The translations under genes and the position numbers were made by a program. Under the pieces are notes generated by a model, which did not search any database, was not told the origin of the DNA, and saw only the letters and a list, made by a program, of their open reading frames with translations. Of a stretch of DNA of 64,000 nt, positions 39,775 to 49,100 are shown piece after piece (the first letter of the stretch is position 1; each line of letters begins with the position of its first letter). Source of the DNA: Cyanobium sp. NIES-981 (GTDB lineage: Bacteria > Cyanobacteriota > Cyanobacteriia > PCC-6307 > Cyanobiaceae); contig CAMDVN010000005.1 in NCBI GenBank assembly GCA_945877595.1, forward strand, positions 1 to 64,000, in the 5' to 3' direction.

Positions 39775-40715
39775 CTCCCACACCTCCGACACGCTTGAAA
39801 TTCAACCCACTGGCGCTGGCCGGTCTGGCTGGCTTGGTCTTGGTGCTGGTGGCGGCCAGCTGGTGGATCGGTCAGGTCGCCGGTAGCTGGCTGCCGGTGC
39901 AGGCCTCAACCGCGGCGCCGCTGGTGGATGGTCTGTTCAGTTTTGAAGCGGCTGTTGGCACCTTTGTGTTTGGCGGGGTGGTGTCGGTGATGGCCTGGGT
40001 GCTGCTGATGCACCGCGCTGATAAGTACGACGAGACCGACGCCTACCCCATCGAGGGCAACACCAAGCTCGAAATTATTTGGACCGCCATTCCCTTTGTG
40101 CTGGTGATGGCCATCGCCGTCTATGCGATGCGGGTGAATACGGAGCTCGGCGTGCTTGGGCCGATGGAGCACATCCATCTGCGCAATGCTCAGGAGGATG
40201 TGGGCGGCTACCCCGGTGATCGGCTACCGGCCGAGCAGGTCGAGGTGATTTCGAGGCAGTGGTCGTGGGAGTTTCGCTATCCCGGCGCTGAGGTCTCCTC
40301 GACAGAACTTCATCTGGAGGTCAATCAGCCTGTCACCTTCCGGCTGGTCTCCGAAGACGTGCTGCACGGCTTTTACATCCCGGCGTTTCGGCTGAAGCAA
40401 GACGTCATCCCTGGTCGGGCCATTGATTTCAATCTCACGCCCACCCGGGAAGGCCGCTACCGGCTGCGGGATTCCCAGTTCAGTGGAACCTGGTTTGCCG
40501 CCAATCAGGCCGATGTGGTGGTGGAAAGTGCCGAGACCCACCGCGCCTGGCTCAAGGATGCTGCGCAGGCCCCGCTCCAGAGCGGCATCAGTGATGCCTC
40601 CCGTGAATACCTCGAGCGTCAGAAGCGCACCAATCCCGGCTGGGCCACCGTGCCCCCCGCCCCACCACCCCAGGTGAACGTGCCCGGATCGAACACCCTC
40701 CCCCACGACGCCTGA
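39771..40715 (+). CDS. ctaC: Heme-copper oxidase subunit II lacking CuA cysteines
   Basis: Cupredoxin domain with DVLHGFYIPAFRLKQDVIPG, but GRYRLRDSQFSGTWFAANQADVVVES where CAELCGxxHxxM is expected. Confidence 0.92.
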   Translation: MTPTPPTRLKFNPLALAGLAGLVLVLVAASWWIGQVAGSWLPVQASTAAPLVDGLFSFEAAVGTFVFGGVVSVMAWVLLMHRADKYDETDAYPIEGNTKLEIIWTAIPFVLVMAIAVYAMRVNTELGVLGPMEHIHLRNAQEDVGGYPGDRLPAEQVEVISRQWSWEFRYPGAEVSSTELHLEVNQPVTFRLVSEDVLHGFYIPAFRLKQDVIPGRAIDFNLTPTREGRYRLRDSQFSGTWFAANQADVVVESAETHRAWLKDAAQAPLQSGISDASREYLERQKRTNPGWATVPPAPPPQVNVPGSNTLPHDA

Positions 40716-40719
40716 GCTG

Positions 40720-42390
40720 ATGACCCTTACCACCTTCCCCTCCAGCGAGCCAAAACCCTCCTGGACCCGCTACTTCGGCTTCAACACCGATGCCAAGGTG
40801 ATTGGCATCCAATACATCGTGTTGGCCTTTTTCTTCTTTCTGGTTGGCGGCTTGCTCGCCATGATCATTCGCGGTGAATTGATCACTCCCGAGGCTGATC
40901 TGGTCGATCGCACGGTCTACAACGGCATCTACACGATGCACGGAACCATCATGTTGTTCCTGTTCATCTTCCCGGTGCTCAATGGGCTCAACAACCTCCT
41001 GATCCCCACCATGATCGGGGCTCCCGACATGGCGTTTCCGCGTCTCAATGCGGTTGCCTTCTGGCTGGTGCCCATCTTCGGGGTGCTGCTGATGTCCAGT
41101 TTCTTTGTGCCAGGCGGCCCGGCCTATTCGGGTTGGTGGTCCTACCCGCCGGTGAGCATTCAGAACCCCCTGGGCAACCTTGTGAGTGGCCAGGGGCTTT
41201 GGCTGACCGCCGTGGCCCTCTCCGGCGTGTCGTCGATCATGGGAGCGGTCAATTTCGTGACCACGATCCTGCGCATGCGGGCTCCGGGTATGGGCTTTTT
41301 CCGCATGCCGGTGTTCTGCTGGACCGCCTTGGCGGCCCAGAGCCTGCAGCTGATTGGCTTGCCATCGCTGACCGGTGGGGCCGTGATGTTGCTGATGGAT
41401 TTGGTGGTGGGCACCTCCTTCTACAACCCAGAAGGAGGGGGAGATCCGGTGCTGTATCAGCACTTCTTCTGGTTTTATTCCCACCCGGCGGTCTATGTGA
41501 TCATCCTGCCGGTCTTCGGTGTTTTCTCAGAGCTATTCCCGGTCTATTCCCGTAAGCCTTTATTTGGTTACGTGTATGTGGCATTGGCCTCCTTCATTAT
41601 CGTGGGGTTGGGTCTGGTTGTTTGGGTGCACCACATGTTCCCCAGTGGGGTGTCCCAGTGGATGCGCAACCTCTTCATGTTCACAACCATGTTGATTGCT
41701 GTGCCAACTGGCGTGAAGGTTTTCGCCTGGCTGGGAACACTCTGGCGGGGCAAAATCCAACTCACCACCCCAATGCTGTTTTGCTTGGGCGGCCTGTTCA
41801 ATTTTGTTTTTTCAGGCATCACTGGCGTGATGCTTGCCACAGTTCCGATCGATATCCATGTCTCCAATACCTACTTCGTGGTGGGTCATTTCCACTATGT
41901 GATTTACGGTGCGGCAGTGATGGGAATCTTTGCGGCGATCTACCACTGGTTCCCTAAGTTCACTGGTCGTATGCCCTACGAGGGCTTGGGTAAGGTGCAT
42001 TTCCTGCTCACCTTCATTGGCGCCAACCTCAACTTCTTGCCCATGCATCCCCTGGGCTTGATGGGAATGCCCCGGCGGGTTTCCAGCTATGACCCTGAAT
42101 TTGCGTTCTGGAATGTGATCGCCAGCCTGGGTGCCTTTCTGCTCGGGGTTTCAATCATCCCCTTCCTTCTGAACATGATCAGCTCGTGGGTGAGGGGACC
42201 CAAGGCTCCTCACAATCCCTGGAAGGCCATTGGTCTTGAATGGTTGTTGCCCTCTCCGCCTGCGGAAGACAACTTCGGCGAGCATGTGCCCGTGGTGATC
42301 TCACGGCCCTACGGCTATGGAACCGGCAAGCCCCTGGTGGAGAACCAGGCCGAAATTGAGGCTGAACTCACCCTTGCTGAGGCAACCTGA
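40720..42390 (+). CDS. ctaD: Heme-copper oxidase subunit I (YSHPxVY, type A2-like)
   Basis: HGTIMLFLFIFPVLNGLNNLLIP, FFWFYSHPAVYVIILPVFG, HHMF, NTYFVVGHFHYVIYG. Confidence 0.97.
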   Translation: MTLTTFPSSEPKPSWTRYFGFNTDAKVIGIQYIVLAFFFFLVGGLLAMIIRGELITPEADLVDRTVYNGIYTMHGTIMLFLFIFPVLNGLNNLLIPTMIGAPDMAFPRLNAVAFWLVPIFGVLLMSSFFVPGGPAYSGWWSYPPVSIQNPLGNLVSGQGLWLTAVALSGVSSIMGAVNFVTTILRMRAPGMGFFRMPVFCWTALAAQSLQLIGLPSLTGGAVMLLMDLVVGTSFYNPEGGGDPVLYQHFFWFYSHPAVYVIILPVFGVFSELFPVYSRKPLFGYVYVALASFIIVGLGLVVWVHHMFPSGVSQWMRNLFMFTTMLIAVPTGVKVFAWLGTLWRGKIQLTTPMLFCLGGLFNFVFSGITGVMLATVPIDIHVSNTYFVVGHFHYVIYGAAVMGIFAAIYHWFPKFTGRMPYEGLGKVHFLLTFIGANLNFLPMHPLGLMGMPRRVSSYDPEFAFWNVIASLGAFLLGVSIIPFLLNMISSWVRGPKAPHNPWKAIGLEWLLPSPPAEDNFGEHVPVVISRPYGYGTGKPLVENQAEIEAELTLAEAT

Positions 42391-42992
42391 TGACATCCAC
42401 CTATCCCACACCCGCGGCTGAGAAGCCTGCCCATGCAGAGGGGCATGAGAAACACAATCTCACTGGTTTCATCATCTTCCTCTGTTCGGAAAGTGTCATT
42501 TTTCTGGCCTTCTTTAGTGGCTACGCCCTACTGAAAACCAGTGCCCTCAACTGGCTTCCGCCCGGTGTCACCGGCCTGGAATGGCACATGCCCCTGATCA
42601 ACTCCGTGGTGCTGGTGTCGAGTTCTGGCACCATTTGGCTGGCTGAACGGGCCAAAACCAAAGGCAGCATCTGGGGATTCAGAGCCTTCTGGTTCATGAG
42701 CATGGCCCTCGGTGCCTATTTCCTCTACGGCCAGGCTGTCGAATGGGGTGGTCTTGAATTTGGCTTCACCTCGGGCACGTTTGGGGGCACCTTTTATCTG
42801 TTGACCGGTTTTCATGGCCTGCATGTGGCCACGGGCGTCGGCCTGATGACCTTGATGTTGATTAAGTCATTCATACCCGGCAATTACGACGGTGGTGAAC
42901 AGGGAGTGCAGGCCACGTCCTTGTTCTGGCACTTCGTGGATGTGATCTGGATCATCCTCTATGTGCTCATTTACGTCTGGCAACGTTCCTGA
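42390..42992 (+). CDS. ctaE: Heme-copper oxidase subunit III
   Basis: FLCSESVIFLAFFSGYALL, GFHGLHVATGVGLMT, FWHFVDVIWIILYVLIYVW. Confidence 0.95.
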   Translation: MTSTYPTPAAEKPAHAEGHEKHNLTGFIIFLCSESVIFLAFFSGYALLKTSALNWLPPGVTGLEWHMPLINSVVLVSSSGTIWLAERAKTKGSIWGFRAFWFMSMALGAYFLYGQAVEWGGLEFGFTSGTFGGTFYLLTGFHGLHVATGVGLMTLMLIKSFIPGNYDGGEQGVQATSLFWHFVDVIWIILYVLIYVWQRS

Positions 42993-43001
42993 GGTGTTCT
43001 G

Positions 43002-44516
43002 ATGATCATTGATGACTCCCACTACGACGTGATCATCATCGGCAGCGGTGCTGCCGGTGGAACCATGGCCGGCCAGCTGGCCGGCAAGGGGCATTCGGTG
43101 CTGCTCTTGGAGCGAGGGGGGGTGATGCCCCTCGTGGACCAAAACGTCGCCGATGTGGATCTGTTTCGCAAGGATCGCTACCACCCCAACGAGCAGTGGT
43201 TTGGAACCGATGGCGACCCCTTCTCGCCCCAGACCATCTATGCGTTCGGGGGCAACACCAAAATCTGGGGCGGCGTGCTCGAACGCATGCGAGAGTCCGA
43301 ATTCGCTGGTCTAGTGCTGCAGGAACGCCGGGCTCCTGCTTGGGGTCTGAGCTATCAAGATCTCGAACCGTGGTACGAGCAGGCCGAGGCGCTCTACCGC
43401 GTGCATGGTCGACGTGGCGTCGATCCCACAGAACCGAGTCGTCGTTCCGATTTTTCCCACCCCCCCCGTGAGGTGGAGCCGTTCTTGAGGGAGCTGCGCC
43501 TGGGCCTCGAGCGCCACGGGGGTCATCCCTATGACCTGCCCCAGAGTTGGTCTGAGTCGCCGATTGATCCCACCGGAGATGCTGAACTGTTTGGCGTGGA
43601 CCTAGCTAGGGCCAGCGCCACGGTGACGCTGCGGGGCGGCGTCCAGGTGTTGCGTTTGCATGTCAATCCAGCCGGCACCGAGGTCAAGGGGGTGGAAGCC
43701 TCGATTGATGGACAAGTGTGGTTGTTCAGTGGTGATCAGGTGGTGTTGGCGGCTGGAGCTGTCAACACGCCGGCGATTCTCTTGCGTTCAGCCACGGATC
43801 GCCATCCCCGGGGTCTGGCCAATGGTTCGGATCAGCTGGGCCGTAACTTGATGATGTTGCAGCTCACCTCCATCCTGCAATTGGCTACGGCAGCCAATAG
43901 CGGGAAATATGGCCATAGCTATGGGATTAATGACTTTCTTTTGGGTGACAAGAATGTCTCCTTCCCGCTCGGCACCATTCAAAACGGTGGTGGAGTCTTG
44001 CAGGATGCCCTGTTTGCTGAATCCCCGCCAGTGCTCTCGCTGGTGAGCAAACTCCTGCCCAATTTTGGCCTTGAGCAGCTGGCTTCTCGCTCGATCAGTT
44101 GGTGGGCCATGAGCCCGGTGCTGCCCGACTCGCACAACCGCGTCAGCTTGCGTGGCGATCGCATTCAGGTCCACTACAACCCGAACAACCGTGAGGCCCA
44201 CGATCGTTTGGTGTACCGCTGGATTGACACCCTCAAGGAGGTGGAGGCCGATCCCGTGGTTCAGGTTGTGAAGCAAGCTCCCACCCATCCTCGGGGTGAA
44301 GCCCCCCTGTCGGTGATGGCCTATGCCTGTGGCACCTGTCGCATGGGCGACAACCCCGCCACCTCCGTCGTTGACCTCTTTGGCCGCAGCCATGAGCTCA
44401 GCAATCTCACCATTGCGGATGCGAGTGTGATGCCGGCTTGTCCGGCGATGGGGTTTGGCCTCACGGTGATCGCCAATGCCCTGCGCATTGGTGATCAGCT
44501 TGCCAAACGGCTCTGA
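43002..44516 (+). CDS. GMC-type FAD oxidoreductase, active-site-divergent
   Basis: DVIIIGSGAAGGTMAGQLAGKGHSVLLLERGG; C-term ACGTCRMGDNP...DASVMPACPAMGFGLTVIANALRIGD. Confidence 0.9.
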   Translation: MIIDDSHYDVIIIGSGAAGGTMAGQLAGKGHSVLLLERGGVMPLVDQNVADVDLFRKDRYHPNEQWFGTDGDPFSPQTIYAFGGNTKIWGGVLERMRESEFAGLVLQERRAPAWGLSYQDLEPWYEQAEALYRVHGRRGVDPTEPSRRSDFSHPPREVEPFLRELRLGLERHGGHPYDLPQSWSESPIDPTGDAELFGVDLARASATVTLRGGVQVLRLHVNPAGTEVKGVEASIDGQVWLFSGDQVVLAAGAVNTPAILLRSATDRHPRGLANGSDQLGRNLMMLQLTSILQLATAANSGKYGHSYGINDFLLGDKNVSFPLGTIQNGGGVLQDALFAESPPVLSLVSKLLPNFGLEQLASRSISWWAMSPVLPDSHNRVSLRGDRIQVHYNPNNREAHDRLVYRWIDTLKEVEADPVVQVVKQAPTHPRGEAPLSVMAYACGTCRMGDNPATSVVDLFGRSHELSNLTIADASVMPACPAMGFGLTVIANALRIGDQLAKRL

Positions 44517-44549
44517 GTCAACATTGTGATCGATGAGCGACCAGTTGTG

Positions 44550-47369
44550 ATGAGCGATTCTTCTGATCTGGCCAGCATCAGTCCCTCGGAAGCCCGTCGG
44601 TTGGCCGAGCGTGATCGGGGCCTCCAGCCTTGGGCGCTCTGGGGCAGCTATCTGCCTGAGCGCCAATGGGGCACGGTGAGGGAAGACTATTCCTCTGATG
44701 GCAATGCTTGGAATTCTTTCCCCCATGACCATGCTCGATCCCGCACGTACCGCTGGGGAGAGGATGGGCTGCTTGGTATCTGTGACCAACAGTGTCGTCT
44801 TTGTTTTTCTGTGGCCCTGTGGAATGGCGTAGATCCCATTCTCAAGGAACGGCCCTTTGGACTTGGAAATTCCGAGGGGAACCACGGCGAAGATGTCAAG
44901 GATTACTTTTATCATCTAGCCAACACACCAACCCATAGCTTCATGCGCGGGTTGTACAAATACCCTCAGGGTCAATTCCCTTATCAGCATTTGGTTGAGG
45001 AGAATGGACGGCGGGGTCGCGATCAGTCAGAGTACGAACTTGTTGATACGGGCATTTTTGCTGAAAATCGCTATTTCGACGTCGTTATTGAGTACGCCAA
45101 GGCTTCTCCAACCGACATTCTGATCCGAATCAAGGCCACCAACCGGGGCCCCGATCCCGCTCCTCTGACCCTGCTTCCCACCCTTTGGATGCGCAACACC
45201 TGGTCGTGGGGCTATCCCGACGAGGTGTGCCAGCCCATGCGGCTCCAAGGTGATCGGTTGATCACTGGAGCAATTCCTGGGCTGGGCGGCTACGCCATGG
45301 ACTGTGACCAGGCTGGCTCCTGGTTGTTCACTGACAATGAAACCAACCAGCAGCGATTGTTTGGCCAGCCCAACCCAACTCCCTTCCAAAAGGATGGCTT
45401 TCATCGTTATTTAATCGATGGTGAGGCTGGCGCCGTCAATCCCGCCCAAGTGGGCACCAAGGCTGCCCGGGTCCTGACACGCACCCTTGCTGCCGGTGAG
45501 GAATGGTGTGTGAATCTCCGCCTCAGTGGTGCTCAGCAACTTCTGGCCACACCCCAGCTCACTGCTAACAAGCTTGCTGCAAACAAGCTCGCTGCAAACA
45601 ACCAGCTCACTGCACACCAGCTCACTTCCCAGGCCCTCCCTGCCCAGCCTCTTGCTGCTGAGCATCTTCCTGCTGATCACCTTCCTGCCATTCAGTTTGG
45701 TGCGCCATTTGATCACCTGTTTGAGCAGCGGGAATCGGAATGGCATGCGTTCATGGAGCATCGAGTTCCAGGATTGAGCACCGAAGACCGGTTGATCCAC
45801 AATTCGGCTGTGTCGGGCTTGCTGTGGTGCAAAAAATATTACGGCTGGAGTGTTTTGCGCTGGCTAGAGGGGGATCCTACCCAGCCGCAGCCGCCCCAAG
45901 AGCGCTGGCTCTCCGAGACGGCCAGCTGGAAACGACTGCATGCCCACGACATCATCTCGATGCCGGATTCCTGGGAGTATCCATATTTTTGCCAGTGGGA
46001 TTTGATGTTCCACGCGGTGGCTTTTGCTCCGTTTGACCCCCAGACAGCCAAGGAGCAATGCATGATGCTGCGCTCACCCCATTACACCTCCCCAAACGCT
46101 CAAACAGCAGCCTATGAATGGGCTCTATCGGATCCCAATCCCCCGATCGGCGCCTGGGCAGCCATGCGTATCTATCAGATCGAGCGCAAGCACTTTGATC
46201 GCGCAGATCACGGGTTTCTACGCTCGGCCCTACGCAAGCTTTTGCTTGAATATGGCTGGTGGGCCAACCGCAACGACCGCTCCGGCGACAATGTTTTCGA
46301 AGGAGGCTTTTTAGGACTCGACAATATCGCTGTCTTTGATCGCCGTTTTCCGCTTGCCGACGGCAGTCGAATTGAGCAGTGTGACGGCACGGCCTGGATG
46401 GCTTCGCTCAGTCTCAACTTGCTCACGATTGCGGTGGAACTCAGTCAGGTTGAGCCCGAGTACGAAGATCTCTGCGAACGTTTTGTCTTTGACTTTGTGC
46501 AACTGGCGATCACGCTCAATGCTTCCTCCAACCGCGGCTATCTCAACTGGGATGAAGAGGATGGTTTCTATTACGACGTGATCAAGAGGCCCGACGGAAG
46601 TAGTGACTACCTTCGCACCCGTTCCCTCTCTGGCTTGGTTCCGCTGCTGGCTGTGGCCAGCTTTGACGTGGATACGGTGACACGGTTGCCGGTGCTGGAT
46701 GTGCTCAAGAGCATGGCCTGGTTTGTGCATGAACGCACGACCCCCACCTGGCTTGCTGCCAATTTGGGTCAGTGGCGCAATGACCGGATGCTGTTTACCT
46801 TGGTGCCAGAAGAACGGCTCAGGCGCATCTGTGAGCGCCTCTTTGATGAGGATGAATTCCTCGCTCCCTACGGCATTCGCGGCTTATCCAAGGTCTACGA
46901 AAATAATCCCTATCAGTTTACGGAGGGTGCCCAGACCCAGACGCTTGCCTACAGCCCAGCTGACAGCCCGGTTGGAATGTTTGGGGGTAATTCCAATTGG
47001 CGTGGCCCGATCTGGATGCCGATCAATTTCCTGTTGATTGAATCGCTGCAGAAATTTGCCCACTATTACGGCGATAGCTTCAAGGTGGAATTTCCTACCC
47101 GTTCTGGTCATTGGATCACCCTCTGGGAGGCGTCGCTTGAGCTTGAACGTCGTCTGGTTGGTCTTTTTAGGCGCAATGCTGGTGCCGAGCGTCCTTTCAA
47201 TGGGGATGTGGAGTTGTTCCAGAATGACCCCCATTGGCGAGATTTGATTCAGTTCAACGAATACTTCCATGGTGACAACGGCCGAGGTGTGGGCGCTTCC
47301 CACCAGACCGGTTGGAGTGCCATGGTGGCCAAAATGATCAATCAACTCAGTCGCTATCCCAAGGGATAG
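44550..47369 (+). CDS. GH63/MGH-like glucosidase
   Basis: LERDRGLQPWALWGSYLPERQWGTVREDYS..., WSVLRWLEGDP, PDSWEYPYFCQWDLMFHAVAFA, NSNWRGPIWMPINFLLI; an upstream start at 44526 is possible. Confidence 0.85.
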   Translation: MSDSSDLASISPSEARRLAERDRGLQPWALWGSYLPERQWGTVREDYSSDGNAWNSFPHDHARSRTYRWGEDGLLGICDQQCRLCFSVALWNGVDPILKERPFGLGNSEGNHGEDVKDYFYHLANTPTHSFMRGLYKYPQGQFPYQHLVEENGRRGRDQSEYELVDTGIFAENRYFDVVIEYAKASPTDILIRIKATNRGPDPAPLTLLPTLWMRNTWSWGYPDEVCQPMRLQGDRLITGAIPGLGGYAMDCDQAGSWLFTDNETNQQRLFGQPNPTPFQKDGFHRYLIDGEAGAVNPAQVGTKAARVLTRTLAAGEEWCVNLRLSGAQQLLATPQLTANKLAANKLAANNQLTAHQLTSQALPAQPLAAEHLPADHLPAIQFGAPFDHLFEQRESEWHAFMEHRVPGLSTEDRLIHNSAVSGLLWCKKYYGWSVLRWLEGDPTQPQPPQERWLSETASWKRLHAHDIISMPDSWEYPYFCQWDLMFHAVAFAPFDPQTAKEQCMMLRSPHYTSPNAQTAAYEWALSDPNPPIGAWAAMRIYQIERKHFDRADHGFLRSALRKLLLEYGWWANRNDRSGDNVFEGGFLGLDNIAVFDRRFPLADGSRIEQCDGTAWMASLSLNLLTIAVELSQVEPEYEDLCERFVFDFVQLAITLNASSNRGYLNWDEEDGFYYDVIKRPDGSSDYLRTRSLSGLVPLLAVASFDVDTVTRLPVLDVLKSMAWFVHERTTPTWLAANLGQWRNDRMLFTLVPEERLRRICERLFDEDEFLAPYGIRGLSKVYENNPYQFTEGAQTQTLAYSPADSPVGMFGGNSNWRGPIWMPINFLLIESLQKFAHYYGDSFKVEFPTRSGHWITLWEASLELERRLVGLFRRNAGAERPFNGDVELFQNDPHWRDLIQFNEYFHGDNGRGVGASHQTGWSAMVAKMINQLSRYPKG
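45550..45690. repeat. ~15-bp in-frame tandem repeat encoding pentapeptides (NKLAA NKLAA ... QPLAA EHLPA DHLPA)
   Basis: About 9 degenerate units inside the GH63-like gene. Confidence 0.88.
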
Positions 47370-47450
47370 GGCCGTCCAAGCGCGCAGTTCAGCTTCTCGC
47401 GCCACCCACCCACCAGTTTTCGTTCATCAGGATCACCTGCTTGTTCCTTT

Positions 47451-49100
47451 ATGTTTTCCACCACCACGTCCCATCCTTTCGCTGAGCTACCCGGTCCCCC
47501 CTGGTCGCTCTCTCCTGTGCCCAATGCTGCCCAGCTTGAGGTGAGCCATGGGGACCACTTTGACCTGGTGATCATCGGCAGTGGTGCCGGCGGCGGCACT
47601 TTGGCGCGTCAGTTGGCACCCACCGGGCTGAAGGTGCTGGTGCTCGAACGTGGTGACTGGCTACCCCAGGAGCCTGAAAACTGGGATGCCGAGGAGGTTT
47701 TTCAAAAGGGCCGCTATATCTCCCGCGATACTTGGTACGACAAAAATGGCAAGCCTTTTCAACCTGGCAGTCATTACTTTGTGGGCGGTGCCACGAAGAT
47801 GTACGGAGCCCACCATTTTAGGCTGCGTCAGCAGGATTTCGAACAGCTAGCCCACTTTGATGGTATTTCGCCGGCTTGGCCCGTGCGGTATAGCGATTTT
47901 GAGCCCTTTTACCAGAGGGCCGAGGAGATGTACCACGTGCATGGCCTGCGGGGAGAAGACCCCACGGAGCCTCCCTGCAGTGCTCCTTACCCCCATGCGC
48001 CGATCTCCCACGAGCCCCGCATTCAGAAGCTTGCCGACGATCTGCGCTCAGCGGGTTTGCATCCGTTTCATGCCCCAAGTGGTGTGATGCTCGATGAGCT
48101 CAACATGGCGTTTAGCCGCTGTCGCCGCTGCAACAGTTGCGATGGATTTCCTTGTCTTGTGCACGCCAAGAGCGATGCCGATGTGATGGGAATGCGGCCG
48201 GCGCTGGCTGCCTCCAATGTGTCGTTGCTCACCCGCTCCCATGTGAAGCGCCTGGAGACCGATGCCAGTGGCCGTCAGGTCAAGGCTGTGCATCTTGAGC
48301 GCGATGGCGTGCCGATGACCGTGCATGGTGATCTGGTGGTGGTGAGCTGTGGTGCCGCCAACAGTGCCCGTCTGCTGTTGATGTCGGCGAGTGATCAGCA
48401 CCCACGAGGGCTGGCCAACAGCTCCGATCAGGTGGGTCGCAACTACATGTTCCACAACAGCAAGGCGGCGGTTGCCCTCTCCCACGAGCCCAACACCACA
48501 GTTTTTCAGAAAACCATTTCGATCAACGACTGGTACTTCGGGGACGCCGATTTCGACTTTCCGATGGGGAACATCCAGATGACCGGTAAAACCCGTGGCG
48601 CGATCATGAAGGGATATGCGCCTTTGGAGACCTTCTTGATGCCCGGCTGGTCGATGGACAAGATCGCCGAGCATGCCATTGACTTCTGGGTCTCCACCGA
48701 GGACCTTCCCGATCCTGACAACCGGGTCACGATCACGAAGGATGGCGCCATCAATCTCAGCTACACCCCCAACAATCAAACTGCAGCGACGCGCCTGTGG
48801 AACCGCCTGCAGGGGGTGCTCGATCGTCTCTACCTCAAGGACCATCTGGTTGAGCGTCAGATCTACATCAAAAACACGATGGGGGTTGCGGCTGTTGGCC
48901 ACCAGGCCGGCACCTGCCGCTTTGGCAGTGATCCCGCCAGCTCGGTTCTTGATGTTCATTGCAAGGCCCATGACCTTGACAATCTCTATGTGGTTGACAC
49001 CAGTTTTATGCCCAGCATTGGCGCAGTGAATCCGTCACTCACGGCGATTGCCAATGCCATTCGGGTGGGTGATCACCTCAGAGAGCGTCTGGGCCGTTGA
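47451..49100 (+). CDS. GMC-type FAD oxidoreductase with CRRCNSCDGFPC motif
   Basis: DLVIIGSGAGGGTLARQLAPTGLKVLVLERG; GHQAGTCRFGSDP; SIGAVNPSLTAIANAIRVGDHL. Confidence 0.92.
   Translation: MFSTTTSHPFAELPGPPWSLSPVPNAAQLEVSHGDHFDLVIIGSGAGGGTLARQLAPTGLKVLVLERGDWLPQEPENWDAEEVFQKGRYISRDTWYDKNGKPFQPGSHYFVGGATKMYGAHHFRLRQQDFEQLAHFDGISPAWPVRYSDFEPFYQRAEEMYHVHGLRGEDPTEPPCSAPYPHAPISHEPRIQKLADDLRSAGLHPFHAPSGVMLDELNMAFSRCRRCNSCDGFPCLVHAKSDADVMGMRPALAASNVSLLTRSHVKRLETDASGRQVKAVHLERDGVPMTVHGDLVVVSCGAANSARLLLMSASDQHPRGLANSSDQVGRNYMFHNSKAAVALSHEPNTTVFQKTISINDWYFGDADFDFPMGNIQMTGKTRGAIMKGYAPLETFLMPGWSMDKIAEHAIDFWVSTEDLPDPDNRVTITKDGAINLSYTPNNQTAATRLWNRLQGVLDRLYLKDHLVERQIYIKNTMGVAAVGHQAGTCRFGSDPASSVLDVHCKAHDLDNLYVVDTSFMPSIGAVNPSLTAIANAIRVGDHLRERLGR

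Noticed and set aside
43002-44516. Calling the first GMC a choline or glucose dehydrogenase
   Set aside because: Catalytic His and Asn-Pro positions are replaced, so substrate naming is unsupported.
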